From contig MEKR01000112.1 in the NCBI GenBank assembly GCA_001767035.1, positions 1 to 35,414 of the forward strand: DNA of 35,414 bases, written 5' to 3'. Position 1 is the stretch's first letter. Every line of letters starts with the position of its first letter. Of the stretch, positions 15,505 through 25,200 are shown one piece after another. This DNA is from Acidobacteria bacterium RIFCSPLOWO2_02_FULL_61_28. Its GTDB lineage: Bacteria > Acidobacteriota > Terriglobia > 2-12-FULL-54-10. The notes under the pieces are model-generated. The model was not told where the DNA came from. It was given only the letters and a program-made list of their open reading frames with translations, and did no database searches. Both the position numbers and the translations under genes were made by a program.

Positions 15505-17541
15505 ATGGCTTTACAGCCTCTGGGGAGACAGACCGCCCGGTGGAGGGGAAGCGGGATGCGGGACCATAGTATTCGCCTTGTTTCCATGATGGCGCTTGCT
15601 GCTTTGGTGTACGCGCTGCCGGCAGTGGGGCAAACCGGAGCGAAGGGGGGCGAATGGCGCTTCTATGCAGGGGACGGTGGGAGCACGAAGTACTCCGCGC
15701 TCGATCAGATCAACCGCGATAACGTCAAGAATCTCCGCATCGCGTGGCGCTGGAAGACCGACAATTTCGGCCCCAACCCCGAATTCTATTACGAGGCCAC
15801 TCCGCTGATGGTCAAAGGCGTGCTCTACACGACCGCCGGCTACCGGCGCGCGGTGGCGGCCATTGACGCCGCGACCGGCGAGACGCTGTGGACCTACCGG
15901 ATGGACGAAGGCCAGCGGTGGGAGAATGCGCCCCGACGGAATTCCGGACGCGGCGTCGGCTACTGGACCGACGGAACCCAGGAACGGATTCTCTTGATCA
16001 CTCCCGGCTACCACCTGGTGGCGCTCGACGCCAAGACGGGAATCCCGATCCCCGACTTCGGCAACAAGGGCGTGGTGGATTTGAAGCAGGGCCTCGACCG
16101 GCCCGTGGACCCCATCACGGGAGCCATCGGGGCAAGCTCCCCTCCGATTGTCGTCCGGGATGTCGTAGTCGTCGGGGCGGCGTTAGTAGTCGGAAGGGCG
16201 CCGAAGTCGAAGGAAAATACTCCCGGATTCATTCGGGGCTTCGATGTGCGGACGGGAAAACGCCTCTGGATTTTTCACACTATCGCGCAGCCGGGCGAAG
16301 TCGGCCACGAAACCTGGGAAGGCGACTCCTGGCGCTACACGGGGAACGCGGGCGCCTGGGCGCCGATCTCCGCGGATGAGGAGTTGGGCTACGTATACTT
16401 GCCGGTCGAAGACGCCACTGGAGACTACTACGGCGGCCACCGCTTGGGGAACAATCTCTTCTCTTCCAGCTTGGTGTGCCTCGACGCCAAGACCGGAAAG
16501 CGAATCTGGCATTACCAGTTGATCCACCACGACATCTGGGACTGGGATCCGCCCACGGCTCCCATTCTGTTGGATGTGACGGTCGGCGGGCGTCGGATCA
16601 AAGCCGTCGCCCAGATCACCAAGCAGGCGTTCACCTACGTCTTCGACCGCGTGACCGGGCAGCCGGTCTGGCCGATTGAGGAACGGCCCGTCCCGGCCAG
16701 TGACGTTCCGGGCGAGCGGGCGGCTCTGACCCAGCCCTTCCCGACGCGCCCGGCGCCTTTCGATCTGCAAGGGATCACTGTAGATGATCTCATTGATTTC
16801 ACGCCCGAGCTGCGCGCCGAAGCGACCAAACTCGCCTCCCAGTACCGCCTTGGGCCTATCTTCACGCCTCCCGCGCGGGGCGAGAACCCGGACGGCACGA
16901 AGGGGAGCCTGCAGGTCCCGGGCAGCGGCGGGGCTGCCAGTTGGGACAGCGGCGCCGCCGATCCCGAAACCGGGGTCGTCTACGTGACGTCGTCCACCAG
17001 CCCCAGTCTCCGGGCACTGGTGAATGATCCGCAGCGATCCGACATGAACTTCTTTGATGGTGCGCCGGGGGGAGAGGGGTATGTCTTCCCAGGGCCTGAT
17101 GGACTTCCCCTGACCAAGCCGCCCTGGGGACGGATTACCGCCATTGACTTGAACACTGGCAATCACCTCTGGATGGTCCCGAACGGGGAAACCCCGGATG
17201 AAGTCAAGAATCACCCGGCGCTGCGGGGAATGAATATTCCGAGAACCGGAAAGGACATCCGCGGCGGCATCCTCGTGACCAAGACGTTGCTCTTCGTCGG
17301 CGCGAACAAGAGACTCTACGGGGAACGCATCTTGCAGGCGTTCGACAAGCGGACGGGCGAACGCATTGCCGCCATCGAACTGCCCGGGGTCACCACCGGC
17401 GTGCCGATGACTTATGCTCTCAACGGCAAGCAATACATCGTCGTCGCCATCGGCGGGCAAAACATTCCGGGAGAGTTGGTGGCGTTGACTCTTCCCGCGT
17501 CGTCGTCCCCAGCAAACCGCCCCGCCCGCGCAGGGGATTAG
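15505..17541 (+). CDS. PQQ-dependent dehydrogenase (glucose/quinate dehydrogenase type, soluble, periplasmic)
   Basis: The 678-aa quinoprotein oxidises an alcohol or sugar in the periplasm and passes electrons to the respiratory chain. An AGGAGG eight bases upstream supports ATG 15505. A second start at 15556 also has GGAGGGG and gives a neater signal peptide (MRDHSIRLVSMMALAALVYA, cut near AVGQ). The eight-bladed propeller is visible in repeated 'AIDAATGETLW', 'ALDAKTG', 'CLDAKTGKRIWHYQL' and 'AIDLNTGNHLW' blades. HHDIWDWDPPTAPIL is the diagnostic site of membrane-type glucose dehydrogenases, here without the five N-terminal membrane helices. There is no C-terminal haem (CxxCH) domain. It lies 99 bases after the terpene synthase gene and could serve that pathway, but this is unproven. 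Confidence 0.88.
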   Translation: MALQPLGRQTARWRGSGMRDHSIRLVSMMALAALVYALPAVGQTGAKGGEWRFYAGDGGSTKYSALDQINRDNVKNLRIAWRWKTDNFGPNPEFYYEATPLMVKGVLYTTAGYRRAVAAIDAATGETLWTYRMDEGQRWENAPRRNSGRGVGYWTDGTQERILLITPGYHLVALDAKTGIPIPDFGNKGVVDLKQGLDRPVDPITGAIGASSPPIVVRDVVVVGAALVVGRAPKSKENTPGFIRGFDVRTGKRLWIFHTIAQPGEVGHETWEGDSWRYTGNAGAWAPISADEELGYVYLPVEDATGDYYGGHRLGNNLFSSSLVCLDAKTGKRIWHYQLIHHDIWDWDPPTAPILLDVTVGGRRIKAVAQITKQAFTYVFDRVTGQPVWPIEERPVPASDVPGERAALTQPFPTRPAPFDLQGITVDDLIDFTPELRAEATKLASQYRLGPIFTPPARGENPDGTKGSLQVPGSGGAASWDSGAADPETGVVYVTSSTSPSLRALVNDPQRSDMNFFDGAPGGEGYVFPGPDGLPLTKPPWGRITAIDLNTGNHLWMVPNGETPDEVKNHPALRGMNIPRTGKDIRGGILVTKTLLFVGANKRLYGERILQAFDKRTGERIAAIELPGVTTGVPMTYALNGKQYIVVAIGGQNIPGELVALTLPASSSPANRPARAGD

Positions 17542-17654
17542 GAAGCTGAGCCACGAGCGTAAGCGAGTGGGCCCGCTCCCCGACAGGCCCGGCTCGAAAT
17601 GGTCTGTCCCGTAACCCGCGACATGGTACAATGAGGCAGATTGGCGGAGGAGGT

Positions 17655-18086
17655 ATGATGCGTTCCCTTCGACTCGGCTCCCTTCGTCCCGCCTTTGCGG
17701 GATCAGGGCAGGCAGGGCAAGCCTTACGCTTGGCTGTCTTGGTGTTGCTGGCCGTTGCGGTGGTCCTCCCGGCGGCGGCGGAGGACAAGACCACCCGCTT
17801 GACCTTGCAGGTGGTTCGGGAAGCCGACAAGCTGCCGGTCCCCGACGCCCACGTGGTCGTCCATTTCAAGGAACCGAAGCTGCTCAAGGACAAGCGAGCG
17901 ACCTGGGAAACCAAGACCAACCGCAAAGGAGTGGTCGTGCTGTCGGACGTTCCGCTCGGCGTGGCCAAGGTGCAGATCATCGCGAAAGGCTACCAAACCT
18001 ACGGGGACGAGCATCCCTTGACCAAGCCCGAGGAGGAACTGACCATCCTGCTCAAGCCGCCCCAAAAACAAGTCAGCGCGTACTAG
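17655..18086 (+). CDS. Small secreted protein with carboxypeptidase-regulatory/transthyretin-like fold, 143 aa
   Basis: Tandem ATGs at 17655 and 17658 follow GGAGGAGG. The N-terminus is odd: a stretch of about 21 residues (SLRLGSLRPAFAGSGQAGQA) separates the start from the hydrophobic signal core (LAVLVLLAVAVVLPAAAAE-like). That stretch is encoded by a repeat (17661-17723) shared with the flavoprotein gene at 22.7 kb. The mature domain (~100 aa; RLTLQVVREADKLPVPDAHV, TNRKGVVVLSDVPLGVAKVQ, AKGYQTYG) is a beta-sandwich of the carboxypeptidase-regulatory type, often a surface or periplasmic binding module. The end, KPPQKQVSAY, is unstructured. Role unknown. Confidence 0.75.
   Translation: MMRSLRLGSLRPAFAGSGQAGQALRLAVLVLLAVAVVLPAAAEDKTTRLTLQVVREADKLPVPDAHVVVHFKEPKLLKDKRATWETKTNRKGVVVLSDVPLGVAKVQIIAKGYQTYGDEHPLTKPEEELTILLKPPQKQVSAY
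17661..17723. repeat. Intragenic repeat copy (CTCCCTTCG ... CTCAGGGCAGGC family)
   Basis: Bases 17703-17723 match 22707-22727 at 19 of 21 positions, and the CTCCCTTCG that precedes it (17678-17686) also precedes the second copy. Here the repeat is read as part of the signal-peptide n-region. Confidence 0.7.
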
Positions 18087-18131
18087 GAGAAGCCAGAAGA
18101 ACTGCAATCCTGGAGCATTTTCACCATTGGT

Positions 18132-18312
18132 GTAGAGCAGGTGGGGACGTCAGGGCACGACTTCAGTCGTGCCGTAAGGTGTGTCGAATCAACTCCACTT
18201 CCTTGCGGCTTCAGCCGCTGAGGGACAGACCTCAGGGGCTAAAGCCCGCTCCGCGAGGTGCGTCTTTTCGGCATGGCTGAAGCCATGCCCTGACGAGAAA
18301 GCCTCGCTCTAC
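18132..18312. repeat. Composite REP-like palindrome array
   Basis: Four perfect small hairpins stand in a row: 18154-18173 (GGCACGACT/AGTCGTGCC), 18205-18218 (GCGGCT/AGCCGC), 18236-18247 (GGGCT/AGCCC) and 18270-18289 (GGCATGGCT/AGCCATGCC). Each has a two-base centre (TC, TC, AA, GA). The outer flanks are inverted copies of each other (GTAGAGC ... CGTCAGGGCA on the left against its complement ending GCTCTAC on the right). This fills the 284-base gap between the 17655 gene and the oxidoreductase, which end towards each other. Confidence 0.85.
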
Positions 18313-18370
18313 AACAAATCTGAAATCGGCCCAGTTCACGTTCGCGACAGTCGTTTCCAGCAGAAATTGT

Positions 18371-19345
18371 CTAAACGGTGAACACTGTGGACCCGGTCGT
18401 CTTGCGGGCCTCGAGGTCCCGGTGGGCCTGGGCGGCCTCCCGGAGGGGATAAGTCTGGTTGATGCGGATCTTCACTGCGCCGCTTTGGACCACGTCGAAC
18501 AACTCCTGTGCCCCGGCCAGCAGGTCCTCGCGCTTGGCCGCGTAGGTGACTAACGTCGGGCGGGTGACGAAGAGCGAGCCTTTGACGGCCAGCAAGCCGA
18601 GATCGAACGGCGGCACGGGTCCGGAGGATTGTCCGTAGAGCGCCATCATTCCAAAGGGCCGCAGGCAGTCGAGCGATTTCAGGAACGTATCTTTCCCGAC
18701 CGAGTCGTACACCACCGGGACCTTCGCTCCGCCAGTAATCTCGAGGACGCGGGCCTGAAAGTCTTCCCGCGTATAGACGACGGCGTGCGTGCAACCGTTG
18801 GCTCGGGCAAGCGCCGCCTTCTCGTCACTGCCGACCGTGCCGATCACGGTGGCACCTAAGTGTCTGGCCCACTGGCACAGGATCAGCCCGACTCCACCCG
18901 CCGCGGCATGGACCAGGATGGTGTCGCCCGGCTGCACGCGGTAGGTTCGGCGGAGCAAGTATTGCGCCGTGAGTCCTTTCAGCATCATGGCCGCTGCCTC
19001 GCGATCCGCGATGTGGTCCGGAAGCTTCACCAGCCGATCGGCGGGCATCAAGCGCGCCTCGGCGTAAGCCCCCATGGGCGGTCCCACATAAGCCACCCGG
19101 TCGCCCGTTTTGAAAGCGGTTACGTCCGGTCCCGTTTCCTCGACCACGCCGGCGGCTTCCATGCCGAGGATCGCCGGAGGCCGGACGGGGTACAGGCCGT
19201 TGCGGTGATAGACATCAATGTAGTTCAGGCCAACGGCAGTCTGACGCAGCCGGACTTCACCCGCGCCCGGTTTTGCAACTTCTACCGGCTCCCACTGGAG
19301 CACTTCCGGACCACCGGTCTGGTGAACGCGAATTGCGTGGGTCAT
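18371..19345 (-). CDS. qor: NADPH:quinone oxidoreductase (zinc-free MDR family)
   Basis: The 324-aa protein is a medium-chain dehydrogenase/reductase without the structural or catalytic zinc ligands. It shows the N-terminal GroES-like part (VGLNYIDVYHRNGLY, PAILGMEAAGVVEE, GDRVAYVG) and the Rossmann NADPH site (ILVHAAAGGVGLILCQWARH, about residues 142-162), and ends TTGSTVFTV. Such enzymes reduce quinones or enones using NADPH in the cytoplasm. Length and motifs are normal. The upstream region on this strand (19346-19615) also serves the opposite end of the parvulin gene; it includes two DnaA-box-like sites. Confidence 0.92.
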   Translation of the reverse strand: MTHAIRVHQTGGPEVLQWEPVEVAKPGAGEVRLRQTAVGLNYIDVYHRNGLYPVRPPAILGMEAAGVVEETGPDVTAFKTGDRVAYVGPPMGAYAEARLMPADRLVKLPDHIADREAAAMMLKGLTAQYLLRRTYRVQPGDTILVHAAAGGVGLILCQWARHLGATVIGTVGSDEKAALARANGCTHAVVYTREDFQARVLEITGGAKVPVVYDSVGKDTFLKSLDCLRPFGMMALYGQSSGPVPPFDLGLLAVKGSLFVTRPTLVTYAAKREDLLAGAQELFDVVQSGAVKIRINQTYPLREAAQAHRDLEARKTTGSTVFTV

Positions 19346-19534
19346 CTCGACTCGGACTCCTTGCCCGGTATCGTGCTGGGAAAGCGAAGCGAAACTCTAC
19401 GCAATTCCCCCCCAAGGTTCGAAGCTATCCCATTCCTCTGCAATAAATTGACGCTTTCCTGACATCCTGCTGAACCTCGGTGCAATCTGCACTAACCACC
19501 GGAGAATAAGATAATTACGGGCGGGCAACAGCTT

Positions 19535-19555
19535 TTTTCCACAGAGTTTTCCACA
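19535..19555 (+). other. Two DnaA-box-like sites (TTTTCCACA) in tandem
   Basis: TTTTCCACA occurs at 19535-19543 and 19547-19555, starts 12 bases apart, each eight of nine matches to TTATCCACA. They lie in the 270-base intergenic region 19346-19615, a locally AT-rich stretch. Nothing else was recognised there. Confidence 0.35.
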
Positions 19556-19615
19556 ATTCTGTCGGAAATTTCGGCAACCCTTTCATAACATTAGTTTATT
19601 TCCCTGGAAAAGCCA

Positions 19616-20575
19616 TTATCGCGGAGGGACGGGCGTAGCCCCGGGCAAGGTCGGTGCTGTCTCCGGAAAGTAGCGGGGGTCCATCACGACCGGATACGTA
19701 GTTTTCATCCGGTTGAGAAGCTCCACCAACTTTTGCTGGCGGAGGTTGTTCTCGATGGCCGGCTGCGCTTCCGCGAGGGGCTGGACGCGCTTTCCTTCCA
19801 GTTGAAAGATAAAGAAGCCGAAGCGGTCTCGCAGCGGCGCGCTGACCTGTTTGGGTTCGAGCGCGAAGACGGCGCGGTCAATCTCCGGAGCGAACTGGTT
19901 TCGCTTGACATAGCCGAAATCCCCGCCATTGGCGGAGGAGGGATGCTCGGACTCAGTCTTGGCCAGTTCGGCGATGTCCGCTCCGCCTTGAATGCGGCTT
20001 CGGAGTGACTCGGCTTTGGCGCGCGCGGCGGCTTCCGTGAGTTTCGGCTTGCCGGCATTCGCCGCCTGGCCTGCGGCGCCCGGCTCGGTGTCAAAGGGTA
20101 TGTAGATTCCTCGCAGTTTGGCCTCTTCAAACTCGGAGGAATGGGAAGCATGGTAGGCGTTGATGTCGTCCGCGGTGACCGCGCCCGGCGCGGTCGCCAG
20201 CTCATTCAAGGTGGTCTGCGCCAGCATTAGAGTTCGCTGGAACTCGACCATGTGGCGGAAGTCTTCACGCTGATCAATCTTGAGCTTTTGCCCTTCCTGG
20301 GCCAGCCCCAGCAGATTGGCGTACTGGTCCGCGAACCCTCTCTTGCCGAGCGCGCCCACCGCCCCGGCAAACTGCGGCGGCAAATAGCGAATCAGTTGCT
20401 CAATCTCCGCCGCGGTCAGCTTCACGTTCCCCACGGTCAGAACCACGTCGGTGGGAGCTACGGGCGCCGAGGCAGCCGGGGCCTGGCCCCAGACGACTCC
20501 TGTTTGCAGCGCGCAGCAAAACAACACTGCGCCGCTCACCATCCCGCTGAAATGAAACCGCTTTGTTTGGAACAC
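19616..20575 (-). CDS. Periplasmic peptidyl-prolyl cis-trans isomerase (parvulin/PpiC, SurA-like)
   Basis: The 319-aa protein starts at GTG 20573-20575 with GAAGGGGG just upstream. A signal peptide (VSGAVLFCCALQTGVVWGQ) is followed by a SurA-N-like helical chaperone part (LTVGNVKLTAAEIEQLIRYL to about residue 150) and a parvulin domain (residues ~155-265). The latter shows the conserved ELAKTESEHPSSANGGDFGY and APLRDRFGFFIFQLEGKR. It should help outer-membrane proteins fold in the periplasm. A helix QPAIENNLRQQKLVELLNRM and a proline-rich end close the protein. Members of this family are often lipoproteins; this one may be soluble. Confidence 0.88.
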   Translation of the reverse strand: MFQTKRFHFSGMVSGAVLFCCALQTGVVWGQAPAASAPVAPTDVVLTVGNVKLTAAEIEQLIRYLPPQFAGAVGALGKRGFADQYANLLGLAQEGQKLKIDQREDFRHMVEFQRTLMLAQTTLNELATAPGAVTADDINAYHASHSSEFEEAKLRGIYIPFDTEPGAAGQAANAGKPKLTEAAARAKAESLRSRIQGGADIAELAKTESEHPSSANGGDFGYVKRNQFAPEIDRAVFALEPKQVSAPLRDRFGFFIFQLEGKRVQPLAEAQPAIENNLRQQKLVELLNRMKTTYPVVMDPRYFPETAPTLPGATPVPPR

Positions 20576-20721
20576 GCTGCCCCCTTCCGCCGCTGGATTC
20601 TGGCCGACCCAGCATTATAGCATAGCGAGACGATCGGTTTCCCAAGCGGGCCGAGGCGCTTGCCCCGCGTGCATTGCGCCTCAGGTGGGGCGTGGAGTAC
20701 ATTAAGAGCGATTGAAGATAG

Positions 20722-21657
20722 ATGGCCGCTCGGGGAGACTGCCCTTTGGGAAGTTCCGTTCAAAAAGACAAATTACGGCTTGGCTGGCGGGTTGCCCTCG
20801 CCAGCGTCATCGTGAGCAGCGTGTTGGCTGCGGCGAACATCCTGGTCGGCTTGCTGGCCGGTTCGACCTCCGTCGTGGCCACCGGAATCGAGTTCGCCGG
20901 CGACGTGGTAGCCTCCAGCGTGGTCCTGCTGGGCATGTTTGCCGCGACCAAGCCGGCCGATTCGGATCATCCCTACGGCCACGGGCGGTTTGAGATTGTC
21001 GCCGGACTCGTGGTCGGGATCATCCTGGCGCTGGGCGGCGTGGGCATCTGCGCGCGCTCGCTGCAAAAGGTGAGCGAAATGCACGAGCCTCCGGCGAGCT
21101 ATGCGGTCTGGCCGCTGATCGCCGCCATTGTCCTGCGCACGGTCATGTCCACCATCAAGTTTCGCGTGGGCCGCCGTATTCAGAGCACTTCCCTGGTCGC
21201 CGACGCCTGGAACGATGCGATTGACATTCTCTCGGCGGTGGCGGCGCTGGTGGCCCTGGGGTTGACGCTCTCCCGTCCCGAGCAGTTTCTGGCCGCGGAC
21301 CATTACGGCGGGGTTGCGGTGGGCGTGATTGTGATCTTCGTCGGGCTGCGCGTCGTTCGCGACACCTCCCTGTACCTGGTGGACACCATGCCGGAGACTA
21401 AGCTCATGGGTCAAATCCGCGAGGTCGCGATAGCCGTCCCGGGCGTGCGCGGGGTCGAGAAGTGCTTTGCTCGCAAGACCGGCTTGCAGTATCATGTGGA
21501 CCTTCATTTGGAAGTGGACCCCAACCTCACCGTCTGGGAATCGCACGAAATCGCCACCCAAGCCCGCATACACATCTGCGAGCAACTGGACTGGATCGCC
21601 GACGTCCTCGTGCACGTGGAACCCGCCCCCAGCATCGAGCCGGCCAAACACCGTTGA
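20722..21657 (+). CDS. Cation diffusion facilitator family transporter
   Basis: The 311-aa protein is an inner-membrane divalent-metal/proton antiporter. Six membrane helices are visible, from LASVIVSSVLAAANILVGLL to YGGVAVGVIVIFVGLRVV, followed by a soluble C-terminal domain (REVAIAVPGVRGVEKCFARK, HVDLHLEVDP). The family motif HPYGHGRFE follows helix 2. The metal site in helix 5 is DAWNDAIDILS, with the usual first His or Asp replaced by Asp181-like Asp. In helix 2 it is EFAGD, where a D-x-x-x-D or N-x-x-x-D is common, so the substrate (zinc, iron or manganese) is uncertain. It starts at ATG 20722, divergent from the parvulin gene with about 146 bases between them. Confidence 0.9.
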   Translation: MAARGDCPLGSSVQKDKLRLGWRVALASVIVSSVLAAANILVGLLAGSTSVVATGIEFAGDVVASSVVLLGMFAATKPADSDHPYGHGRFEIVAGLVVGIILALGGVGICARSLQKVSEMHEPPASYAVWPLIAAIVLRTVMSTIKFRVGRRIQSTSLVADAWNDAIDILSAVAALVALGLTLSRPEQFLAADHYGGVAVGVIVIFVGLRVVRDTSLYLVDTMPETKLMGQIREVAIAVPGVRGVEKCFARKTGLQYHVDLHLEVDPNLTVWESHEIATQARIHICEQLDWIADVLVHVEPAPSIEPAKHR

Positions 21658-21712
21658 ACGGCAGGTCCCTGCCCGGCCTCTAAGCATCTGCTCTGGTTGT
21701 CATTCCGAGCCG

Positions 21713-21767
21713 GTAGCCACGGCAAGCCCGCCCCGAGCGGAGTTGATGGGCTACACCTCTCGCCGTG
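21713..21767. repeat. Hairpin element, GTAGCCACGGC family (copy 1)
   Basis: GTAGCCACGGCAAG (21713-21726) is followed by a complementary GCCGTG (21762-21767; pairs with CACGGC 21719-21724). Related sequences lie at 28464-28495 and 34196-34226. It sits between the CDF transporter and the toxin gene, which converge, so it may act as a terminator. Confidence 0.55.
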
Positions 21768-21781
21768 CCTATCGCTTTTTC

Positions 21782-22051
21782 TCAGTAAGTGGTGGAGGTC
21801 CGGCGGACCAGCCGAAAGATGTGCACGGTCCTTTGTGGCAGCAGCACTTCATAGAAGATGCGGTAGGGCCCAACTCGCCGGCGCCATACCTCTCTCTCAC
21901 CGCGCATTTTGGAAACATCACCGGAATAGGGGTTTGTAGCCATCTCGGCGATTGCGGACAGGATGCGGTCCGCATCTTTCTTCGGGAATCGTTGAAGGGT
22001 TTTGTGGACGTCCCGGTCAACGACGAGTTGCCAGCGCGCGGCGTAGTTCAT
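21782..22051 (-). CDS. RelE/ParE-family toxin
   Basis: The 89-aa protein has the toxin core WQLVVDRDVHKTLQRFPKKD, then ILSAIAEMATNPYSGDVSKM, and the typical end RVGPYRIFYEVLLPQRTVHI followed by FRLVRR. RelE toxins cut mRNA on the ribosome; ParE toxins poison gyrase, and the two cannot be separated here. The gene starts inside the antitoxin gene (35 bases of overlap), as usual for translationally linked pairs. Confidence 0.85.
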   Translation of the reverse strand: MNYAARWQLVVDRDVHKTLQRFPKKDADRILSAIAEMATNPYSGDVSKMRGEREVWRRRVGPYRIFYEVLLPQRTVHIFRLVRRTSTTY

Positions 22052-22247
22052 CGAGTGTCAGATATTCTCCGCGGTTGCGCCGCTTTCTCGCTCGGGCCAG
22101 AGCTCTCTTTTCAACGGCAGTGGGGGTAAACATCTTTGCGGATTTAACTTTTCGCTGCCACGCGACAAACCGTTCGTACTCGGGGCGGGGGACGGCCACC
22201 AAATCGCGTCGCTCGGCCAATTCCTTCGGAATGCTGACGGTCGCCAT
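22017..22247 (-). CDS. Antitoxin of the RelE/ParE-type pair
   Basis: The 76-aa protein starts MATVSIPKELAERRDLVAVP and continues with a basic helical part (EKRALARARKRRNRGEYLTL) and a C-terminal DELRRALATRR, where the toxin-neutralising segment normally lies. It precedes and overlaps the toxin gene on the same strand. The N-terminal strand probably dimerises and binds the promoter, which would be in the short gap 22248-22293. Confidence 0.75.
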   Translation of the reverse strand: MATVSIPKELAERRDLVAVPRPEYERFVAWQRKVKSAKMFTPTAVEKRALARARKRRNRGEYLTLDELRRALATRR

Positions 22248-22293
22248 AGGGCAAGTATACTCCGAACGAGGTCACTCGTAGAGGCTTACTCTG

Positions 22294-25200
22294 TCAGCAA
22301 CGAATCGTCCGCCAAATCACCTCCGCCGGATGCAGCGGTTGCCGTCCCGTGGTGTGCGCGATCTGCTGGCGGCAGGAGACGCCGGAGGCGATGACCAGCG
22401 CGTCGGGCGGGAGCGAGCGGACGGCGGGAGCGAGGCGGCGTTCGGCGATGGCAAGCGAGAGGTCGTAGTGCTCCTTCTCAAACCCGAACGACCCGGCCAT
22501 GCCGCAGCAGCCCGAGTCCACTTCCTCGACTTGCAGTTCCGGAATCGCGCGCAGCAGGCGCAGCGACGGGCTGCTCCCGACCAGTGCCTTCAAGTGGCAA
22601 TGGCCGTGGAAGAGCGCCCGGCGCGGTTCGAGTTTGATCCCTTCGGCTTCCCTTGGCTGCGGTTCCCTCGACTGCGCTCGGGAAAGGCCGCTCCCTTCGG
22701 CTGCGCTCAGGGCAGGCAGAGCAGGCCCCACCAGCGGCAAGGGGCGTAGGCGCACGGGATTCGGATGCGGCTTGCTGGGATCGAGAAACTCTTCCAGCAA
22801 AAAACTATTCTCGGCGACGCGCTGGGCGTCGAAGCCAGGGAACAGGTCGGGATACTCATCGCGGAACGTGAGCAGGCAGCTTGGTTCCAATCCGACGATG
22901 GGGATGCCCGCAACAGTCGCTTTGCTTAGGATGGCAAGATTCGTCCGCGCATTTTCAATGGCCCGGTCGAGCAAGCCTTTCGAGATCAGCGGCCGCCCGC
23001 AGCAAACCGTTTTCAAAGGGACCACGGTGTAGCCGAACGCTTCCAAGACGAGCGTGGCAGCCCGCCCGACCTCCGGGTAATGGAACTCGGTGAAGGTATC
23101 CACGAAGAGGCCGACGGTTGAATCGCCGAATTCCGAATTCCGAATCGCGGATCCCGATTGTGCCCGCTCCCTCACGGTCGCGGCTCGGATTCGTTTTTCA
23201 AACCACTCCGAAAACCGTTCCCGCGCCAGCGGCGGCAACGGGCGGCGATGGTCAATGCCGAGCAAACCATCCATCAAACGCCGTAAGAGTGGGCTTTGAA
23301 TGCTCCAGTTATAAAGCGCCGCGACGGACGACAACGCCTCGTTAAACCGCGCGACTTCGCCGAGCAGCCGCGCGCGCAGCGGCGGCGAATGCTGCTCGTA
23401 GTAATGCGCCAGGAACTCGTACTTGAGCTTGGCCATGTCCACGTTGGCCGGGCACTCGCCTTTGCAGCCCTTGCATTCCAGGCACAGGTCGAGCGCCTGA
23501 AACATGCGCGCCGAAGACAGTTCGGTGCGCGGCAGGCGGCCCGAGAGCGCCGCTTGCAGCAGCACCGCGCGCCCGCGCGTCGAGTGCTCCTCTTCGCGCG
23601 TGACCATGTAGGAGGGACACATCGTTCCCTCGACGCTCTTGCGGCAAGCCCCGACCCCGCTGCACATCTCAATCGAACGCGTGAAGCCACCCTGCCGGCT
23701 GTAATCAAACCGCGTCCGGATCGGTTCCAGGGGCAGCGCTGCTTCGGTGGCACTCCCCAGAGACAGCGAGAGCCTGCCCTGAGCCTGCCGAAGGGACGCT
23801 GGCGCTGCGCTCTGGAGGGCGCGCAGGTTGTCCGTCATCGCCGGCGTATCCACGATCTTGTTGGGATTCAGCAATCCTTCGGGATCGAAGGCGCGCTTGA
23901 CCTGCCGGAAGGCTTCGTAGAGTTTTGGACCGAACATCTTGCGCAGGAACGGGCCGCGCAGGAGTCCGTCGCCGTGCTCGCCGCTCAAGGAGCCGCCGAA
24001 TTCGAGCACCAGGTCGGCGACGGCCTCGGCAATCGAGCGCATCTTCTCGACATCGGCCTTGTCCTTGAGGTTGATGAGCGGGCGGATGTGCAGGCAGCCG
24101 ACGCTGGCGTGCGCGTAGAACGACGCCCCGGTGTGGTGCGCCCGCACGATCTCGCGGAAGCGCGCAATGTAGGCCGGGAGCTTCTCGGGCGCGACCGCGG
24201 TGTCTTCGACGAAGGTGACCGGTTTTAAGTCGCCGACCATCCCGAGCAGCAAGCCCTGCCCCGCCTTGCGCACCTTCCAGACGTTCGCCTGCGTCTCGGC
24301 GTCCAACGCTTTCAGGAACGCATAGCCAAGCCCCGCGCGCTGGAGTTTTTCGACCGCCTGGTCGAGGCGCGCGGCCAACTCCTTTGGGTCAGCGCCGGCA
24401 TACTCGACCACCAGCACCGCTTGCGGGTCACCCTCGATGAACGTCATGCGGCGGCTGTATTCTTGCGAGAGGCGCGTCAGGTCGAGCAGCATTTTGTCGA
24501 GCAGCTCGACGGCCGAGGGCTTGGTTTCCAGGATCACTTGCGTGGCTTCGAGCGATTCGATCAGCTCTTCGAACTGCGCCACCAGAAGCACGGCGGCTCG
24601 CGGCCGGGGCACCAGATCAATTTCCGCTTCGAGCACCAGGGCGAGCGTGCCCTCCGACCCGGCGATCAGGCGGCTCAGATTGATCCCATCACGGCCTGTG
24701 AACGAGTCCAGGCTGTAGCCGCCGTTGCGGCGCAGGATTTTGGGAAATCGGCAGTCAATCTCCTCGCGGTTCACTTCGACGATCCGCAGGACGTCCCGGT
24801 AGATCGCGCTTTCGCGGCTGGTTCCTTCGAGTTTGGCGGAAAGCTCGTCTGCCGGCACGGGCTTGGCCTCGAACTGCTCACCATCTTCCAGCAGCAGGCG
24901 CAGGCGGCGCAGGTAATCGCAGGTTCTTCCATAGACAATCGAGCGCGCGCCGCAGGAGTTGTTGCCGATCATGCCGCCGATGTTGCAGCGGCTGGCGGTG
25001 GCGGGGTCGGGCGGGAAGAACAGGCCGTGCGGCTTCAGCCGCTGGTTCAACTCGTCGAGCACGATGCCCGGCTCGACGCGCACCCGCCGCTCTTCGGGAT
25101 TCACCTCGAGCACGCGGTTCATGTATTTGGAGAAATCGAGGATGAGGCCGCGCCCGATGGACTGCCCGGCCAGCCCCGTCCCGGCGCCGCGCGCGATGAT

